Shown here: positions 33,824 through 42,989 of the stretch, in pieces
Layout of the letters: each line of letters begins with the position of its first letter
Numbering within the stretch: the stretch's first letter is position 1
Assembly (NCBI RefSeq): GCF_027533845.1
Contig: NZ_JAPZVN010000023.1
Coordinates: 41,407-105,406, forward strand
DNA from: Streptomyces sp. RPT161
GTDB lineage: Bacteria > Actinomycetota > Actinomycetes > Streptomycetales > Streptomycetaceae
Direction: 5' to 3'
DNA length: 64,000 nucleotides
Program-made: the position numbers and the translations under genes
Notes under the pieces: generated by a model
The model's database searches: none
Told to the model about the DNA's origin: nothing
The model's input: only the letters and a program-made list of their open reading frames with translations

Positions 33824-34078
33824 TCAAGGCGGGGGGTCGGGGACGCTCGCCAGACCTTCCCATGCCTCCACCGCCCCACGCAGATCCTCCACGTCAGGCT
33901 TGACGTACCACTTCTTGGTCGTCTTGACGTTGGTGTGCCCTGCCCACCGGGCCAGGACGTGATCCGGGACACCGCTGTCCGCGGGTACGTAAAGCAGGAA
34001 GCGCGGGCATCGTACAAGCGGACCCTGCGAAGGCCGTTCTCGTGCTTCCCGAGCGTGACGGTGATGGTGATGGTGCGG
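33824..34078 (-). pseudogene. Tyrosine-type integrase, C-terminal remnant with frameshift
   Basis: Read on the minus strand, HENGLRRVRLYDARASCFTY is followed, after a one-base frame change near 33990, by ADSGVPDHVLARWAGHTNVK, then TTKKWYVKPDVEDLRGAVEA to a TGA at 33824. The segment RWAGHTNVKTTKKWY contains the His and the tyrosine nucleophile of phage/AICE integrases of Streptomyces. Only the last 80 or so residues survive. It marks an old integrative element. The 230 bases between this remnant and the next gene contain nothing I can name. Confidence 0.8.
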
Positions 34079-34309
34079 CCTATCGGCAGCGACAACGCAC
34101 GATGTCCATGCAGTCGCCGGGGTTTGCGGGGCGGAAGGCCGCCTCCCGGGCCGGTCCCGGGCCGGTGGTCCGGTGGACGATGTCGAGGAAGACCGCGCGG
34201 CAGCCCGCTGTGGGAAGCGTCGGGCTCCGCGGGGCGGTGGGTGTGCAGCAGCAATACCGGCCGGACCCGCCGCGGCGCGAAGGGGGCGGTGGGCGGCGCG
34301 AAATTGGGG

Positions 34310-35062
34310 TCACACCGCCGTGCGGCCGCCGTCCACGGCCAGGTGGGCGCCCTGGACGAAGCTGGCGGCGTCGCTGGCCAGGTAGGCGATGGCCTCGGCG
34401 ATCTCCTCCGGTTCGGCCGCGCGGCCCGCGGGGGCCTGTGCGGCTACGGCGTCCATCGCCTCGCTCATGCCCTCCATTCCCTCGGTGCGGGTCGGGCCCG
34501 GCACGACGGTATTGACGCGGACGCCGCGCGGGCCGTACTCGGCGGCCCACGCCCGGGTGAGCTGGTTCAGCGCCGCCTTGCTCGATCCGTACAGCGCCAG
34601 TCCCGAGATGCCGTAGTCGGCCGCCATAGTGCTGACGTTGACAATCGCCCCGCCGCCGCCTTCGGCCATGGCCGGCGCCAGCGCCCCGACCAGGTAGAAG
34701 GGAGCCTTCACGTTCAGGTCGTAGACGGCGTCCACCTCGGTCGGTGTCGCCTCCTCGGTCGGACCGCCGGGGTAGACACCCGCGTTGTTGACGAGGATGT
34801 CGACCCGGCCGCCGCCCAGCTCGGACGCCTCCCGGGCCAGCCGCCGCACGGCGTCCGCGGCGCGCAGGTCGGCGGCGACGAAGTCCGCCTTGCCGCCGCG
34901 CTCCCGGATTGCGGTGACCACCGCCCCGCCTCGGGTCGCGTCACGCCCGGCGACCAGCACATGGGCGCCCCGCTCAGCTAGCAGCGCGGCGGTGGCGGCG
35001 CCGATACCGCTGGTCGCACCGGTCACCAGGGCCACGCGCCCGGTCAGATCAACAGAAGCCAT
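34310..35062 (-). CDS. SDR-family oxidoreductase
   Basis: A 250-aa classical short-chain dehydrogenase, ATG 35062 with AAGAGGAAG upstream. The Rossmann motif TGATSGIGAATAALLAERG, NNAG, catalytic Ser in NVSTMAADYGISGL, and YGSSK (YxxxK) are all present. Closest in type to glucose-1-dehydrogenase/3-oxoacyl-ACP reductase-like enzymes. The substrate is not known. It lies in the accessory zone beside the integrase remnant. Confidence 0.9.
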   Translation of the reverse strand: MASVDLTGRVALVTGATSGIGAATAALLAERGAHVLVAGRDATRGGAVVTAIRERGGKADFVAADLRAADAVRRLAREASELGGGRVDILVNNAGVYPGGPTEEATPTEVDAVYDLNVKAPFYLVGALAPAMAEGGGGAIVNVSTMAADYGISGLALYGSSKAALNQLTRAWAAEYGPRGVRVNTVVPGPTRTEGMEGMSEAMDAVAAQAPAGRAAEPEEIAEAIAYLASDAASFVQGAHLAVDGGRTAV

Positions 35063-35458
35063 GAGGTCTTCCTCTTCATCGAATGAACCAAGGGGTGCGG
35101 CGGGCCGCTGTGCGGCGTTCGCCGCTTCGGCCATCGCCGGATCCGAGAACCGCCATAAAAGGAACGGGTTACTGCTCGCTGGCCTGCGGCTCCTGGCTGA
35201 TCGTCGCCAGCTTCCGGTCGGGGTGGCCCACGTCCTCCCGGGTTACGCCGCAACCGGGGGCCTGGCGCAGGGCCTGGGTGCGGGCCCGATCCCTCGCGAT
35301 CCACTCCGCAACCTCAACCTGCTCGACCGCTACAGCTTCACTGCGGTCAGCGCCTTACGCCCCTTGCGTGATCCGGACGCATCGGAGCTGGACGAGGACG
35401 ACGGCGGGGCGTCAGAAACTCACGAGGGCGCTGATCGGCCTGCGCCTGCCGCAATTGC
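35063..35458. other. 396-base gap with an unrecognised open segment
   Basis: No complete gene is visible between the two SDR genes. On the minus strand a stop-to-stop open stretch of about 60 codons (ending TAA at 35169) reads VEQVEVAEWIARDRARTQAL and then HPDRKLATISQEPQA. It looks protein-like but has no start codon. It may be the end of a decayed gene from the same mobile element as the integrase remnant. Confidence 0.35.
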
Positions 35459-36175
35459 CTACACGGGGCGGGTATGAACGCCGATGCCGCCGGAGACGAT
35501 CAGATTGTCGCCCGTTATGTAGCTGGCGCTGTCGGATGCGAGGAAGGCGACAGCTTCAGCAATGTCGGCAGGGGCTCCGACGCGGCCGAGGGGAACGCCT
35601 TCACCCCAGGAGGCGATCGTGTCGGGGGAGATGCCCATCTTGCTGTACGCGGGGGTGTTGACCAGGCCGGGGCTTACCGCGTTGACCCGGATGCGGCGTG
35701 GGGCGAGTTCGATGGCCAGGGAGCGCACGAGAGGCAGCAGAGCTCCCTTGGCAGCGGTCATGGCAGCGCCGAGTCCCTCGCCGGCACCGACGGTGAACAC
35801 CACGGACGCGCCTTCGTTCAGCAGGGGGAGCGCCTTTTGCAGTGTGAAGAAGTTGCCCTTGACGTTGATGTTGAACAGGGCGTCGAAGGCGGCCTCATCG
35901 GTGGACTCGATCGGGCGGGGGCGAGAGATGCCCGCGTTGAGGTAGAGCAGGTCGAGGGAGCCCAGGTGCTCACGCGCCTGGTCCACGGCCCGGCCGATGT
36001 CGGTCAGGGAGCCGGCGTCGGCCTGGACAGCGATGACGTCTCCAGGAAGGCCGGCGTCATCGATATCGCCGAGGCCGGTGACCATGACGCGATAACCGCG
36101 CGAGTGGAGCAGTTCCGCGGTGGCCTTGCCGATCCCGCTGGTTCCGCCGGTGATGAGGGCTGTCTTTGCTGCCAA
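35459..36175 (-). CDS. SDR-family protein lacking the catalytic tyrosine
   Basis: A 238-aa short-chain dehydrogenase-fold protein. The cofactor motif TGGTSGIGKATAELL and LNAG are intact, and VNAVSPGLVNTPAY closes the core. At the YxxxK site it reads GAAMTAAKGAL, so the tyrosine is Met and only the Lys is kept; the preceding catalytic Ser is also unclear (FTVGAGEGLG). It may be a non-catalytic binder or use a different residue. It is divergent from a TetR gene (184-base gap), the usual layout for TetR control of an SDR. Confidence 0.8.
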   Translation of the reverse strand: MAAKTALITGGTSGIGKATAELLHSRGYRVMVTGLGDIDDAGLPGDVIAVQADAGSLTDIGRAVDQAREHLGSLDLLYLNAGISRPRPIESTDEAAFDALFNINVKGNFFTLQKALPLLNEGASVVFTVGAGEGLGAAMTAAKGALLPLVRSLAIELAPRRIRVNAVSPGLVNTPAYSKMGISPDTIASWGEGVPLGRVGAPADIAEAVAFLASDSASYITGDNLIVSGGIGVHTRPV

Positions 36176-36359
36176 CGGTTGTTCTCCTTGCTGAATGCGC
36201 CAGGGCGCCTTCAGCCCTGTCGCCAGAGGCAGAAAGGACTCAGAGGCAAAGCGCCGCGCAGGCGCCCGGGCTCGCTTTCACGACAGCGTACGCCCGAGTG
36301 GCAGTGACTGCCAAGACTCCTGTAAGCGCCAGGCTGGCAGGCCGCGCTAAGCTGATGGC

Positions 36360-36965
36360 ATGGCACAGGGAACGCAAGGCAAAGGGGCGGCTACACCCAC
36401 ACTGTGGGATCGGACGCGGCAGCTGGCCGCACAGGAGATCCTCCAAACCGCGTTGCGCCTGTTCACGCAGCAGGGCTACGAGGAGACGACCATCGCGCAG
36501 ATCGCCCGCGAGGCCGGCGTCTCCCAGCGCACCCTCTTCCGTTACTTCGGCACCAAGGAAGACCTCATCGGTGGCAGCGAGGAGCGGTTCGTCACCCTGC
36601 TGACGGAAACCGTCCGCGAGCAGCCCGTCGATGCCGACGCCTGGGAGGCGTTGCGTGCCGCGTTCAAGGCCGCGCTCTCCCTGCATGCGACTCCCGAGGA
36701 GGCACTGGAGCGCTTCCGCTTGGTGCACCACACCGACTCGCTGCGCGCCGCCTACCTCGGGAAGCGCGTGCGCTGCCAGGAGGAGCTGCTGCCCCTGCTC
36801 GAAGCCAGACTGGCCGCCTCGGGGACGAACCGAGGGCAAGCCCGCGCCATCGTTGCGACAGCGTTCGCATGCTTCGATGCCGCCACCGCGACGTGGCTCG
36901 ATGGCAACGGGCAGGGCGACATTCTCGACCTGTACGACCAGGGCCTGGCTGCGGTACGCAGCTAG
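36360..36965 (+). CDS. TetR-family transcriptional regulator
   Basis: A 201-aa protein. The helix-turn-helix region reads TIAQIAREAGVSQRTLFRYF followed by GTKEDLI, the standard TetR N-terminus; the all-helical remainder is the ligand domain. Divergent to the upstream SDR gene, which it probably represses. The ligand is unknown. Confidence 0.92.
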   Translation: MAQGTQGKGAATPTLWDRTRQLAAQEILQTALRLFTQQGYEETTIAQIAREAGVSQRTLFRYFGTKEDLIGGSEERFVTLLTETVREQPVDADAWEALRAAFKAALSLHATPEEALERFRLVHHTDSLRAAYLGKRVRCQEELLPLLEARLAASGTNRGQARAIVATAFACFDAATATWLDGNGQGDILDLYDQGLAAVRS

Positions 36966-37339
36966 CGTTCTCGCAAACGGTCCTTTGCCCGAGCAAGGTC
37001 GATAACCGCGGTGGGCACCAGTCACCAGAACGGTCCGAAAGTCCTCAGGGGCGCGATCGGGGTCCTCGTCCTCCATCAGGTTCCCGGCGATGTCCTCCAT
37101 CAGGTTCCCGGCGACGCCGCCGTCCGGGCCGTAGAGATGGTCGGTTCCGTAGGCGAAGGACGCGCTGGGGCGGGAGGTCCGCAACCACGACTGACCGGCC
37201 CGCCCACCTCAGGGGCGTCGACCTCGGCTGTCACAGACCTGGCTGCTGCCCTGTCTTGTTGATGTGCGCGTTCACGCACCGGGTCCGGCGAGGTGTCGCC
37301 GGTATCCGTCGGAAGCCGAATCAACGAACGGAGGCAGTG
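36966..37339. other. 374-base gap with a short tandem repeat
   Basis: No convincing gene. A minus-strand open stretch reads SASFAYGTDHLYGPDGGVAG and then NLMED twice. It looks like the remnant of a coding sequence, but I cannot identify it. The repeat is listed separately. Confidence 0.35.
37068..37114 (+). repeat. Tandem duplication of a 23-base unit
   Basis: The unit starting GTCCTCCATCAGGTTCC occurs at 37068-37090 and 37092-37114, period 24, without mismatch. Because the period is a multiple of three it repeats AGNLMED in the minus-strand frame. Confidence 0.65.
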
Positions 37340-38079
37340 ATGAAGATCGTGGTCGTCGGCGGTACGGGGCTCATCGGCTCGCAGGTGGTCGCGCTGCTGC
37401 GCGACAGTGGTCACGAGGCCTTGGCGGCCGCTCCCTCCACGGGCGTCGACACCCTCACCGGTGAGGGTCTGGCGCAGGCTCTGACGGGCGCGGACGTGGT
37501 CGTGGACGTGCCGAACTCCCCCTCCTTCGATCCGGAGCCGGCGCTGGACTTCTTCACCCGCTCGGAGCGGAACCTGACCGAGGCCGAAAAGGAGGCGGGT
37601 GTCCGCCACCACGTCGTGCTCTCCATCGTCGGCGTCGACCAGGTGCCCGACTACGGCTACTACCGGGCCAAGGTCGCCCAGGAGGAAGCCGTGCGGAACA
37701 GTGGCGTTCCCTACACCATCGTGCGCGCCACCCAGTTCTTCGATTCATCGCCCCGGTGATGGACATGACCACCGAGGGCACGCAGGTGCACCTGCCGTCC
37801 CTGCGGCTGCGCCCGATGGCCTCCGCCGACGTCGCCGCCGCCGTCGCGGACGCGGCGCTGGGCGAGCCGCTGTACGGCGTACGCGACATCGCGGGCCCCG
37901 AGGTCGAGCGGCTCGACCGGCTCGGTGAGATCACCCTCGCGGCGAAGCCGGACGGCCGCTCCATCGTCACCGACGAGGCCGCGAGCCCGTTCGCGGGCAT
38001 GCCCGACGGGGTTCTCATCGGCGACGACACGGCCCGTCTCGCGTCCACCCGCTACGAGGACTGGCTGAAGCAGAGCTGA
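37340..38079 (+). pseudogene. NmrA-like/SDR atypical oxidoreductase, frameshifted
   Basis: ATG 37340 (GGAGG upstream) opens an NAD(P)-binding NmrA-type protein: KIVVVGGTGLIGSQVVALL, then HHVVLSIVGVDQVPDYGYYR and VPYTIVRATQFFD. The frame ends at 37759. The remainder (MDMTTEGTQVHLPSLRLRPM ... GIGDD-like tail ... STRYEDWLKQS) continues in another frame to 38079. One missing base at about 37743 (TTCGA-TTCATCGCC) restores ...QFFxFIAPVMDM.... All other parts look intact, so it is a recent loss or a sequencing error. The sigma factor gene converges on it with a 23-base gap. Confidence 0.75.
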
Positions 38080-38102
38080 CCGGTCTCCCGTTGTCAGAGC
38101 GG

Positions 38103-39017
38103 CTACGGGCGTCCCGTGGGTCTGCGGGTCGACCGCTCGTAGCCCCTCAGTTTGTCGGGCGCCAGGACCCAGTACAGCCCGTCTAGACCGTCCGGTCCCA
38201 CGGTGACGCTCACCAGAGCGACCGTGACCCCGTCCTGGACGAGCAACAGACTGGGCCGGCCGTTCGCCTCGGCCACTGCGTACTCGGCCCCGGGGAAGAA
38301 CTTCCTCGCGAAGGCGCTGACCCTGGCCACGCGCTCGGCTCCCACGATCTCCACACGTGCCACGCCGCGCATGCCGTTCCCGTCCGCGTAGGCGACGACG
38401 TCCGCCGACAGCACGCTCTCGAGCGCGGCGACGTCACCGTGCTGCGCGGCGACGACGAAGGCCTCGACCAGCCGTCGGTGCTGGGCCGCCTCGACGGGTT
38501 CCCGACGCTCGGCGGACAGGCGCTTGCGGGCCCGGCTGAGGATCTGCCGCGTATTGGCCTGGCTCAGCTGGAGCATGCCCGCGATCTCGTCGTACGCGTA
38601 GCCGAACGCCTCCCGCAGCACGTAGGCCGCCCGTTCCACGGGGTTCAGCTTCTGAAGGACCAGCAGCACGGCCAGCTCCAGCGCCTCGCCGCGCTCCGCG
38701 CCGACCTGCGGATCCACACTGGTGTCCACGGGCTCCGGCAGCCACGGCCCCACGTACGCCTCACGGCGAACCCGCGCCGACTGAGCCACGTTGATCGCCA
38801 GACGCGTGGTGATCTTCGCCAGAAACGCCCCGGGATCCCGCACCGCGCTCCGGTCGGCGCCCTGCCAGCGCGGCCACACGTCCTGCACCACGTCCTCAGC
38901 CTCGGACACGCTGCCCAGGACGCGGTAGGCGATACCGAACAGCTGTGGACGCAGTCGCTCGAACACGTTCGCCGCTTCGTCGAGGGAGTCGTCGGTGAGC
39001 TGCTGCCGCCCGTCCAT
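38103..39017 (-). CDS. SigJ-type (ECF41-like) RNA polymerase sigma factor
   Basis: A 304-aa protein, ATG 39017 (MDGRQQLTDD); a TTG at 39041 would add eight residues. Region 2: FERLRPQLFGIAYRVLGSVS and EAEDVVQDVWPRWQ. Region 4: LNPVERAAYVLREAFGYAYD and SQANTRQILSRARKRL. The last 120 residues form a SnoaL-like domain, as in SigJ/ECF41 sigma factors where it tunes activity in place of an anti-sigma factor. ECF41 genes typically control a neighbouring oxidoreductase or carboxymuconolactone decarboxylase-like gene; here the frameshifted NmrA-like gene and the redox genes upstream are candidates. Confidence 0.9.
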   Translation of the reverse strand: MDGRQQLTDDSLDEAANVFERLRPQLFGIAYRVLGSVSEAEDVVQDVWPRWQGADRSAVRDPGAFLAKITTRLAINVAQSARVRREAYVGPWLPEPVDTSVDPQVGAERGEALELAVLLVLQKLNPVERAAYVLREAFGYAYDEIAGMLQLSQANTRQILSRARKRLSAERREPVEAAQHRRLVEAFVVAAQHGDVAALESVLSADVVAYADGNGMRGVARVEIVGAERVARVSAFARKFFPGAEYAVAEANGRPSLLLVQDGVTVALVSVTVGPDGLDGLYWVLAPDKLRGYERSTRRPTGRP

Positions 39018-39599
39018 GCTGCCGATGCCTCCGCAGGTCAACCGTCGTGCGCCCAGGTGAGCGCCCTCCGGCGCGAGGACGGCCCGCCCGCTGCGATCCT
39101 ACGGCGGCTGCGTCTGCGCATTCGCCGCGTTGGGCTGTCACAAACGGGCAGGCCGTCCTGTGCTTCCGGTGGACATCCCTGTTTGGAGGAGAACATGCGC
39201 GCTGAGTTGAGGTGATCGTGTCCCTGCCGGAAGCGGCGGCCCGGATTCCGGCAGGCGCCGAGGCCAGGGCCTTCCGGGTCACCCTGCCACCCGGTGCCCC
39301 TGGTGCGCCGCCGCACCAGCACCCCGTGGATCGACATGGGCATCACGACACCAACCACCGTTCGGTGCGCGGCCCCCCGACAGCAGCGACGCCCCGGCCT
39401 GTGAGACCACCGACCGGCCACCGCCCCCGACACGAACACGCGGGTAGCGCCCGACATGCTCCTCATCTGGAAGGTGCCTCCGACTGGAGTGGGAACAAGG
39501 GCCTCGACAATCCTCGTCTTGCTGGTCGTGGGCACTCTGCGTTTTACCTGACCACCTGGCGGACACCACACTTCATGACGTGACGATGGGGTGAATGCG
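39018..39599. other. 580-base gap with a possible cupin remnant
   Basis: No intact gene is apparent. From about 39212 the plus strand reads VIVSLPEAAARIPAG, then AFRVTLPPGAPGAPPHQHP, which resembles the start of a cupin domain (the HxH region) and then loses likeness. This may be a truncated cupin gene. The rest holds only overlapping frames of poor quality. Confidence 0.35.
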
Positions 39600-40046
39600 A
39601 TGCCTCTTGAGGGCGAGTACGAGCCAAGTCCGGCGCAGTGGGTGCGCGATCAGGTCGAGCTGTACGAGAGTTCGGGCGGCACGCAGGGATCGACGCTCTG
39701 GGACACGGGCCTGCCCGTCGTCATTCTCACGACGCGCGGCGTGAAGAGCGGCAAGATCCGCAAGATCCCGTTGATGCGCGTGGAGCACGAGGGGCGGTAC
39801 GCGGCCGTGGCCTCGAAGGGCGGCTTCCCACGTCACCCGGTCTGGTACTTCAACGTCAAGTCCGACCCGCACGTGGAGCTCCAGGACGGGCCCGTACGCC
39901 GGGACATGACAGCCCGTGAGGTCACCGGGGATGAGAAGGCCGAGTGGTGGGAGCGCGCGGTCGCCGCGTATCCGCCGTACGCCGAATATCAGGAGAAGAC
40001 CGACCGTGTGATCCCCGTCTTCGTGCTGGAGCCCGCGCGCGGGTAG
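39600..40046 (+). CDS. F420-dependent (deazaflavin) nitroreductase-family protein
   Basis: A protein of about 148 aa. ATG 39600 ([20 protein letters not shown]) is preferred over GTG 39591, with GGGGTGA at a good distance. [31 protein letters not shown] and [19 protein letters not shown] are the marks of the Ddn/F420H2-dependent split-barrel family. Members reduce quinones and other acceptors with F420H2. Confidence 0.9.
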   Translation: MPLEGEYEPSPAQWVRDQVELYESSGGTQGSTLWDTGLPVVILTTRGVKSGKIRKIPLMRVEHEGRYAAVASKGGFPRHPVWYFNVKSDPHVELQDGPVRRDMTAREVTGDEKAEWWERAVAAYPPYAEYQEKTDRVIPVFVLEPARG

Positions 40047-40159
40047 GACCCGACGCTTCTTCCTTCGTGAAAGCGCGAGGCCAACGAGGGGTGGTGGACC
40101 TCGTGACGCGGTCCCGACTGGCGCTTGGCGGGGCAGCCGTTGTCGAGTCGTTCGCGGGT

Positions 40160-40744
40160 CTATGACGCGACAGGATGTTGGTAGCGCAGCGCCTGGGTCG
40201 CGACCCGGGCTCCGAGGTGGCGTGCCGTGGACAGGTCGGCGGCGTGGACGGCGTCCGGGCCTTGGTCGTTCCAGGTCTGGGCGCCCGCGCCGAGGTAGAA
40301 GCCGAGGCGGTTGTCGTCCTGTTCGCTGCTGGTGGTGGTGTTCCAGCCGGGCATCAGGCCCAGGCTGACCCAGTGCATGCCGTGCTGTGCGGCGAGCAGG
40401 GCCAGGTACTGCAGCGTGTGCAGTTTGTCGCCGCTCATCGATCCGGAGTTGGTGAACCCGGACGCGAGTTTGTCCAGCCATTGCTGGGTCATCCAGCGCT
40501 TCGACGTCGCTTCGGCGAATGTGTGGAACGCCCCGGATGCCGATCCCATGTAGGTCGGTGTCCCGAAGATGATCGCGTCGCTGGCATCGAGGATCGCCCA
40601 CTTCGCGTCGGTCATGTCGGCCACGTCGACCATGTCGGCGCGGGCCTCGGGTACCGACTCGATACCGTCACGCACGGCCTTGGCGATCTCGAGGGTGTGC
40701 CCGTAACCGGAGTAGTAGGCGATGGCGATTTGAATGGATGGCAT
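40160..40744 (-). CDS. WrbA-like flavodoxin-fold NAD(P)H:quinone oxidoreductase
   Basis: A 194-aa protein from ATG 40744. The FMN-binding loop is AYYSGYGHTLEIAKAVRDGI, and DAIIFGTPTYMGSASGAFHTF is the WrbA/NAD(P)H:quinone oxidoreductase signature. It reduces quinones by two electrons and protects from redox cycling. It is 29 bases downstream of the aldo/keto reductase and is probably co-transcribed with it. Confidence 0.9.
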   Translation of the reverse strand: MPSIQIAIAYYSGYGHTLEIAKAVRDGIESVPEARADMVDVADMTDAKWAILDASDAIIFGTPTYMGSASGAFHTFAEATSKRWMTQQWLDKLASGFTNSGSMSGDKLHTLQYLALLAAQHGMHWVSLGLMPGWNTTTSSEQDDNRLGFYLGAGAQTWNDQGPDAVHAADLSTARHLGARVATQALRYQHPVAS

Positions 40745-40773
40745 GTCAGTTCCTTTCGTGGTGCAGGGCTCGC

Positions 40774-41781
40774 CTAGGATTCGCGTGAGCCTGCGGTCTC
40801 GGTCATGTCCGGGTAGCGGTCGCCGGCAACCTGCTCGGCGATCGGGTCCAGGCGTGCGAGTTCGTCGTCGGTGAGGGTGATCCGGAGCGCGGCCAGGTTC
40901 TCGGCCAGCCGCGTCGGCGTGCGGGTGCCGGGGATCGGCACCACTGTCAGGTTCTGTACGACGGCTTGTCGGTGCAGCCAGGCCAGGGCGATCTGTGCCA
41001 TCGAGGCGCCGCGAGCGTCGGCGATCCGGGCGAGGGGTGTGAGCAGTTCGGCGTTGCGCCGGGCGTTCTCGCCGGTGAAGCGGGGGAACACGGTGCGGAC
41101 GTCGTTGCCCTGCAGTCGGGCGGGCATCGAGCCGGTCAGGAAGCCACGCCCGAGCGGCGAGTAGGGCACAACGGCGACGCCGAGTTCGGTGGCGGCCGGC
41201 ACCAAGGTGCGCTCGATGTCGCGAGTGAACAGCGACCACTCCGACTGCACGGCAGCGATCGGGTGGATGGCGTTGGCTTCGCGGAGCTCATCGCCGGTGA
41301 CCTCGCTCAAGCCCAGATAGCGCACTTTGCCCTGCGTTACCAGCTCGGCCATCGCTCCGATGGAGTCGGCCAGCGGCACCGTCGGGTCGCGGCGGTGCAT
41401 GTAGTAGAGGTCGATCACCTCAAGCCCGAGACGGGACAGGCTGCCGTCGACAGCCTGCCGGACATAGCGCGGGTCGTTGCTCACGGACATCGAACCGTCC
41501 TCGCCGCGGACGCTGCCGAACTTCGTGGCGACGGCGACCTGCTCACGGTGAGCCTGCACGAACGGGGCGAGGAAGCGTTCGTTCTCGCCGCGGCCGTACA
41601 TGTCGGCCGTATCGAACATCGTCACGCCCCGCTCAAGAGCCGCATCCAGTGTCGCGCGAGCGGCCGACTCGTCGGTATCGCCGTAGAACTCGCTCATCCC
41701 CATGCAGCCGAGGCCCTGCGCCCCCGCCGTCAGACCCCGACTACCGAGCCGGACCTGCTTCAACCGCCTGCGGTCAGCCAC
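40774..41781 (-). CDS. Aldo/keto reductase
   Basis: A 335-aa (alpha/beta)8 protein. Catalytic tetrad: Asp and Tyr in GVTMFDTADMYGRGENE, Lys in VAVATKFGS, His in LYYMHRRDP. The NADP contact region VPIPGTRTPTRLAENLAAL is present. It resembles YajO/perakine-reductase-type enzymes that detoxify aldehydes. Divergent from a TetR gene; together with the WrbA-like gene it forms a probable TetR-controlled redox stress unit. Confidence 0.92.
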   Translation of the reverse strand: MADRRRLKQVRLGSRGLTAGAQGLGCMGMSEFYGDTDESAARATLDAALERGVTMFDTADMYGRGENERFLAPFVQAHREQVAVATKFGSVRGEDGSMSVSNDPRYVRQAVDGSLSRLGLEVIDLYYMHRRDPTVPLADSIGAMAELVTQGKVRYLGLSEVTGDELREANAIHPIAAVQSEWSLFTRDIERTLVPAATELGVAVVPYSPLGRGFLTGSMPARLQGNDVRTVFPRFTGENARRNAELLTPLARIADARGASMAQIALAWLHRQAVVQNLTVVPIPGTRTPTRLAENLAALRITLTDDELARLDPIAEQVAGDRYPDMTETAGSRES

Positions 41782-41815
41782 TTCTGCTCCTCGAGTCCAC
41801 TTCCACTCCTCGCTT

Positions 41816-41865
41816 GTTGACGTCGGTAACGCTAGGACCGTACCAGCGTCAGTGTCAACGTCAAC
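41816..41865. promoter_or_regulatory. Inverted repeat in the AKR/TetR divergent promoter
   Basis: GTTGACGT at 41816-41823 and ACGTCAAC at 41858-41865 are exact complements in the 106-base gap between the aldo/keto reductase and tetR. A further partial copy (CGTCAGTGTCAACGTC) overlaps the right arm. It probably holds the TetR operator. Confidence 0.5.
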
Positions 41866-41887
41866 AACTATCGGTTATCATCGGCAC

Positions 41888-42664
41888 ATGCCAGACAACG
41901 ATCGACGCGGCAGCGGGTCGGACGATCAACGCGAGCGCATCCTGAGCGAGGCAGTGAAACTGCTCGCAGAGGCCGGGCCGTCCGGGCTCTCCACCCGAGC
42001 CGTCGCGGCGGCTGCCGGAGTCCAGACGCCGACGCTGTATCGGCTCTTCGCGGACAAGGACGGGCTGCTCGACGCGGTGGCCAGCTTCGGCTTCGAGAGC
42101 TACCTCGCCGAAAAGCGCGCCTTCGAGCCCAGCGAGGACCCGGTCGAGGACCTGCGCCGAGGTTGGGACGTGCACGTCGAGTTCGGGTTGGCCAACCCCG
42201 CCATCTACATGCTGATGTACGGAAACGTGCGGCCGGGCCACCGGCCCGCGGCGGCGGCGGAAAACCGCGCCATCCTGCGCGGCATGCTCGAACGCGCCAA
42301 TGTGCAAGGCTTGCTCCGTGTGCCCGTCGAGGCGGCCACGGTGGCCATCGAGGCGTCCACGACCGGCGCGGTTCTGCTCCTGCTGGCCCAGCCGGAACAC
42401 GCGCGACACGCCCAACTGATCCGACCACTGCGCGACATCGTGCTCGACGCCGTTACGGAGCAGGCGACATCCCGCGTCGGCGACCGTTCCCCCATCGTCG
42501 ACCGCGCACAATCACTACTCGGGATCGTCACCCCCGCCGGCGACGCCGACCCCGTCACCGACGCAGGCTTCAGCGTCTTCGAAGCCGGCCTGCTGCGTGA
42601 ATGGCTGGTACGGCTCACCGAGGCCCACCGACCCGCCGATGGCAGCGACCGGAGGTCTCGGTAA
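41888..42664 (+). CDS. TetR-family transcriptional regulator
   Basis: A 258-aa protein starting MPDNDRRGSGSDDQRERILS. HTH: LSTRAVAAAAGVQTPTLYRL, followed by FADKDGLLDAV. The C-terminal helices (LANPAIYMLMYGNVRPGH) fit the TetR_C_33-like ligand domain. Divergent from the aldo/keto reductase and WrbA-like genes, its likely targets. Confidence 0.9.
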   Translation: MPDNDRRGSGSDDQRERILSEAVKLLAEAGPSGLSTRAVAAAAGVQTPTLYRLFADKDGLLDAVASFGFESYLAEKRAFEPSEDPVEDLRRGWDVHVEFGLANPAIYMLMYGNVRPGHRPAAAAENRAILRGMLERANVQGLLRVPVEAATVAIEASTTGAVLLLLAQPEHARHAQLIRPLRDIVLDAVTEQATSRVGDRSPIVDRAQSLLGIVTPAGDADPVTDAGFSVFEAGLLREWLVRLTEAHRPADGSDRRSR

Positions 42665-42989
42665 CTGCGGCTAGCGGAGAATCGGCGGATGGCCCTGGAA
42701 CCGACTCCTGCTGGCGAGTCCGAGGTCCTCGCCGCTGCCTTACGCGCGCACGGACAAGCTGCGCGACGAGGCCCTCCGCGGGCGCCCCGCGCTGTGGATC
42801 CGCTGGCACGGAGCGCCGCGTGCCGAACTCCCGGCAGGCATCGCCCGCCTGCATCTGCCGACGCGATCCAGCCGCTCTCCGCTGCCCTCTTCCGGGTAGG
42901 GGTTCCGGCTCGACTGACCGACTGTCTCCCTGCGCGGGCAGTCGTAACCCGACCTTCGCTTTCGGATCAGGTGGCGTGGCCGAATAACG
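42665..42989. other. 325-base gap, no gene recognised
   Basis: One plus-strand frame reads RTDKLRDEALRGRPALWIRW followed by HGAPRAELPAGIARLHLPTR. It looks protein-like but starts without a proper initiation codon and ends after about 70 codons. I could not assign it to a family; it may be a gene fragment. Confidence 0.3.

Noticed and set aside
33824..34310. Functional integrase with attachment site
   Set aside because: Frameshifted and truncated, no tRNA gene or flanking direct repeat seen.
36240..37184. 314-aa minus-strand frame over tetR
   Set aside because: Mostly antisense to a good TetR gene; only the first 50 residues lie in the gap and may be a remnant, so no gene is called.
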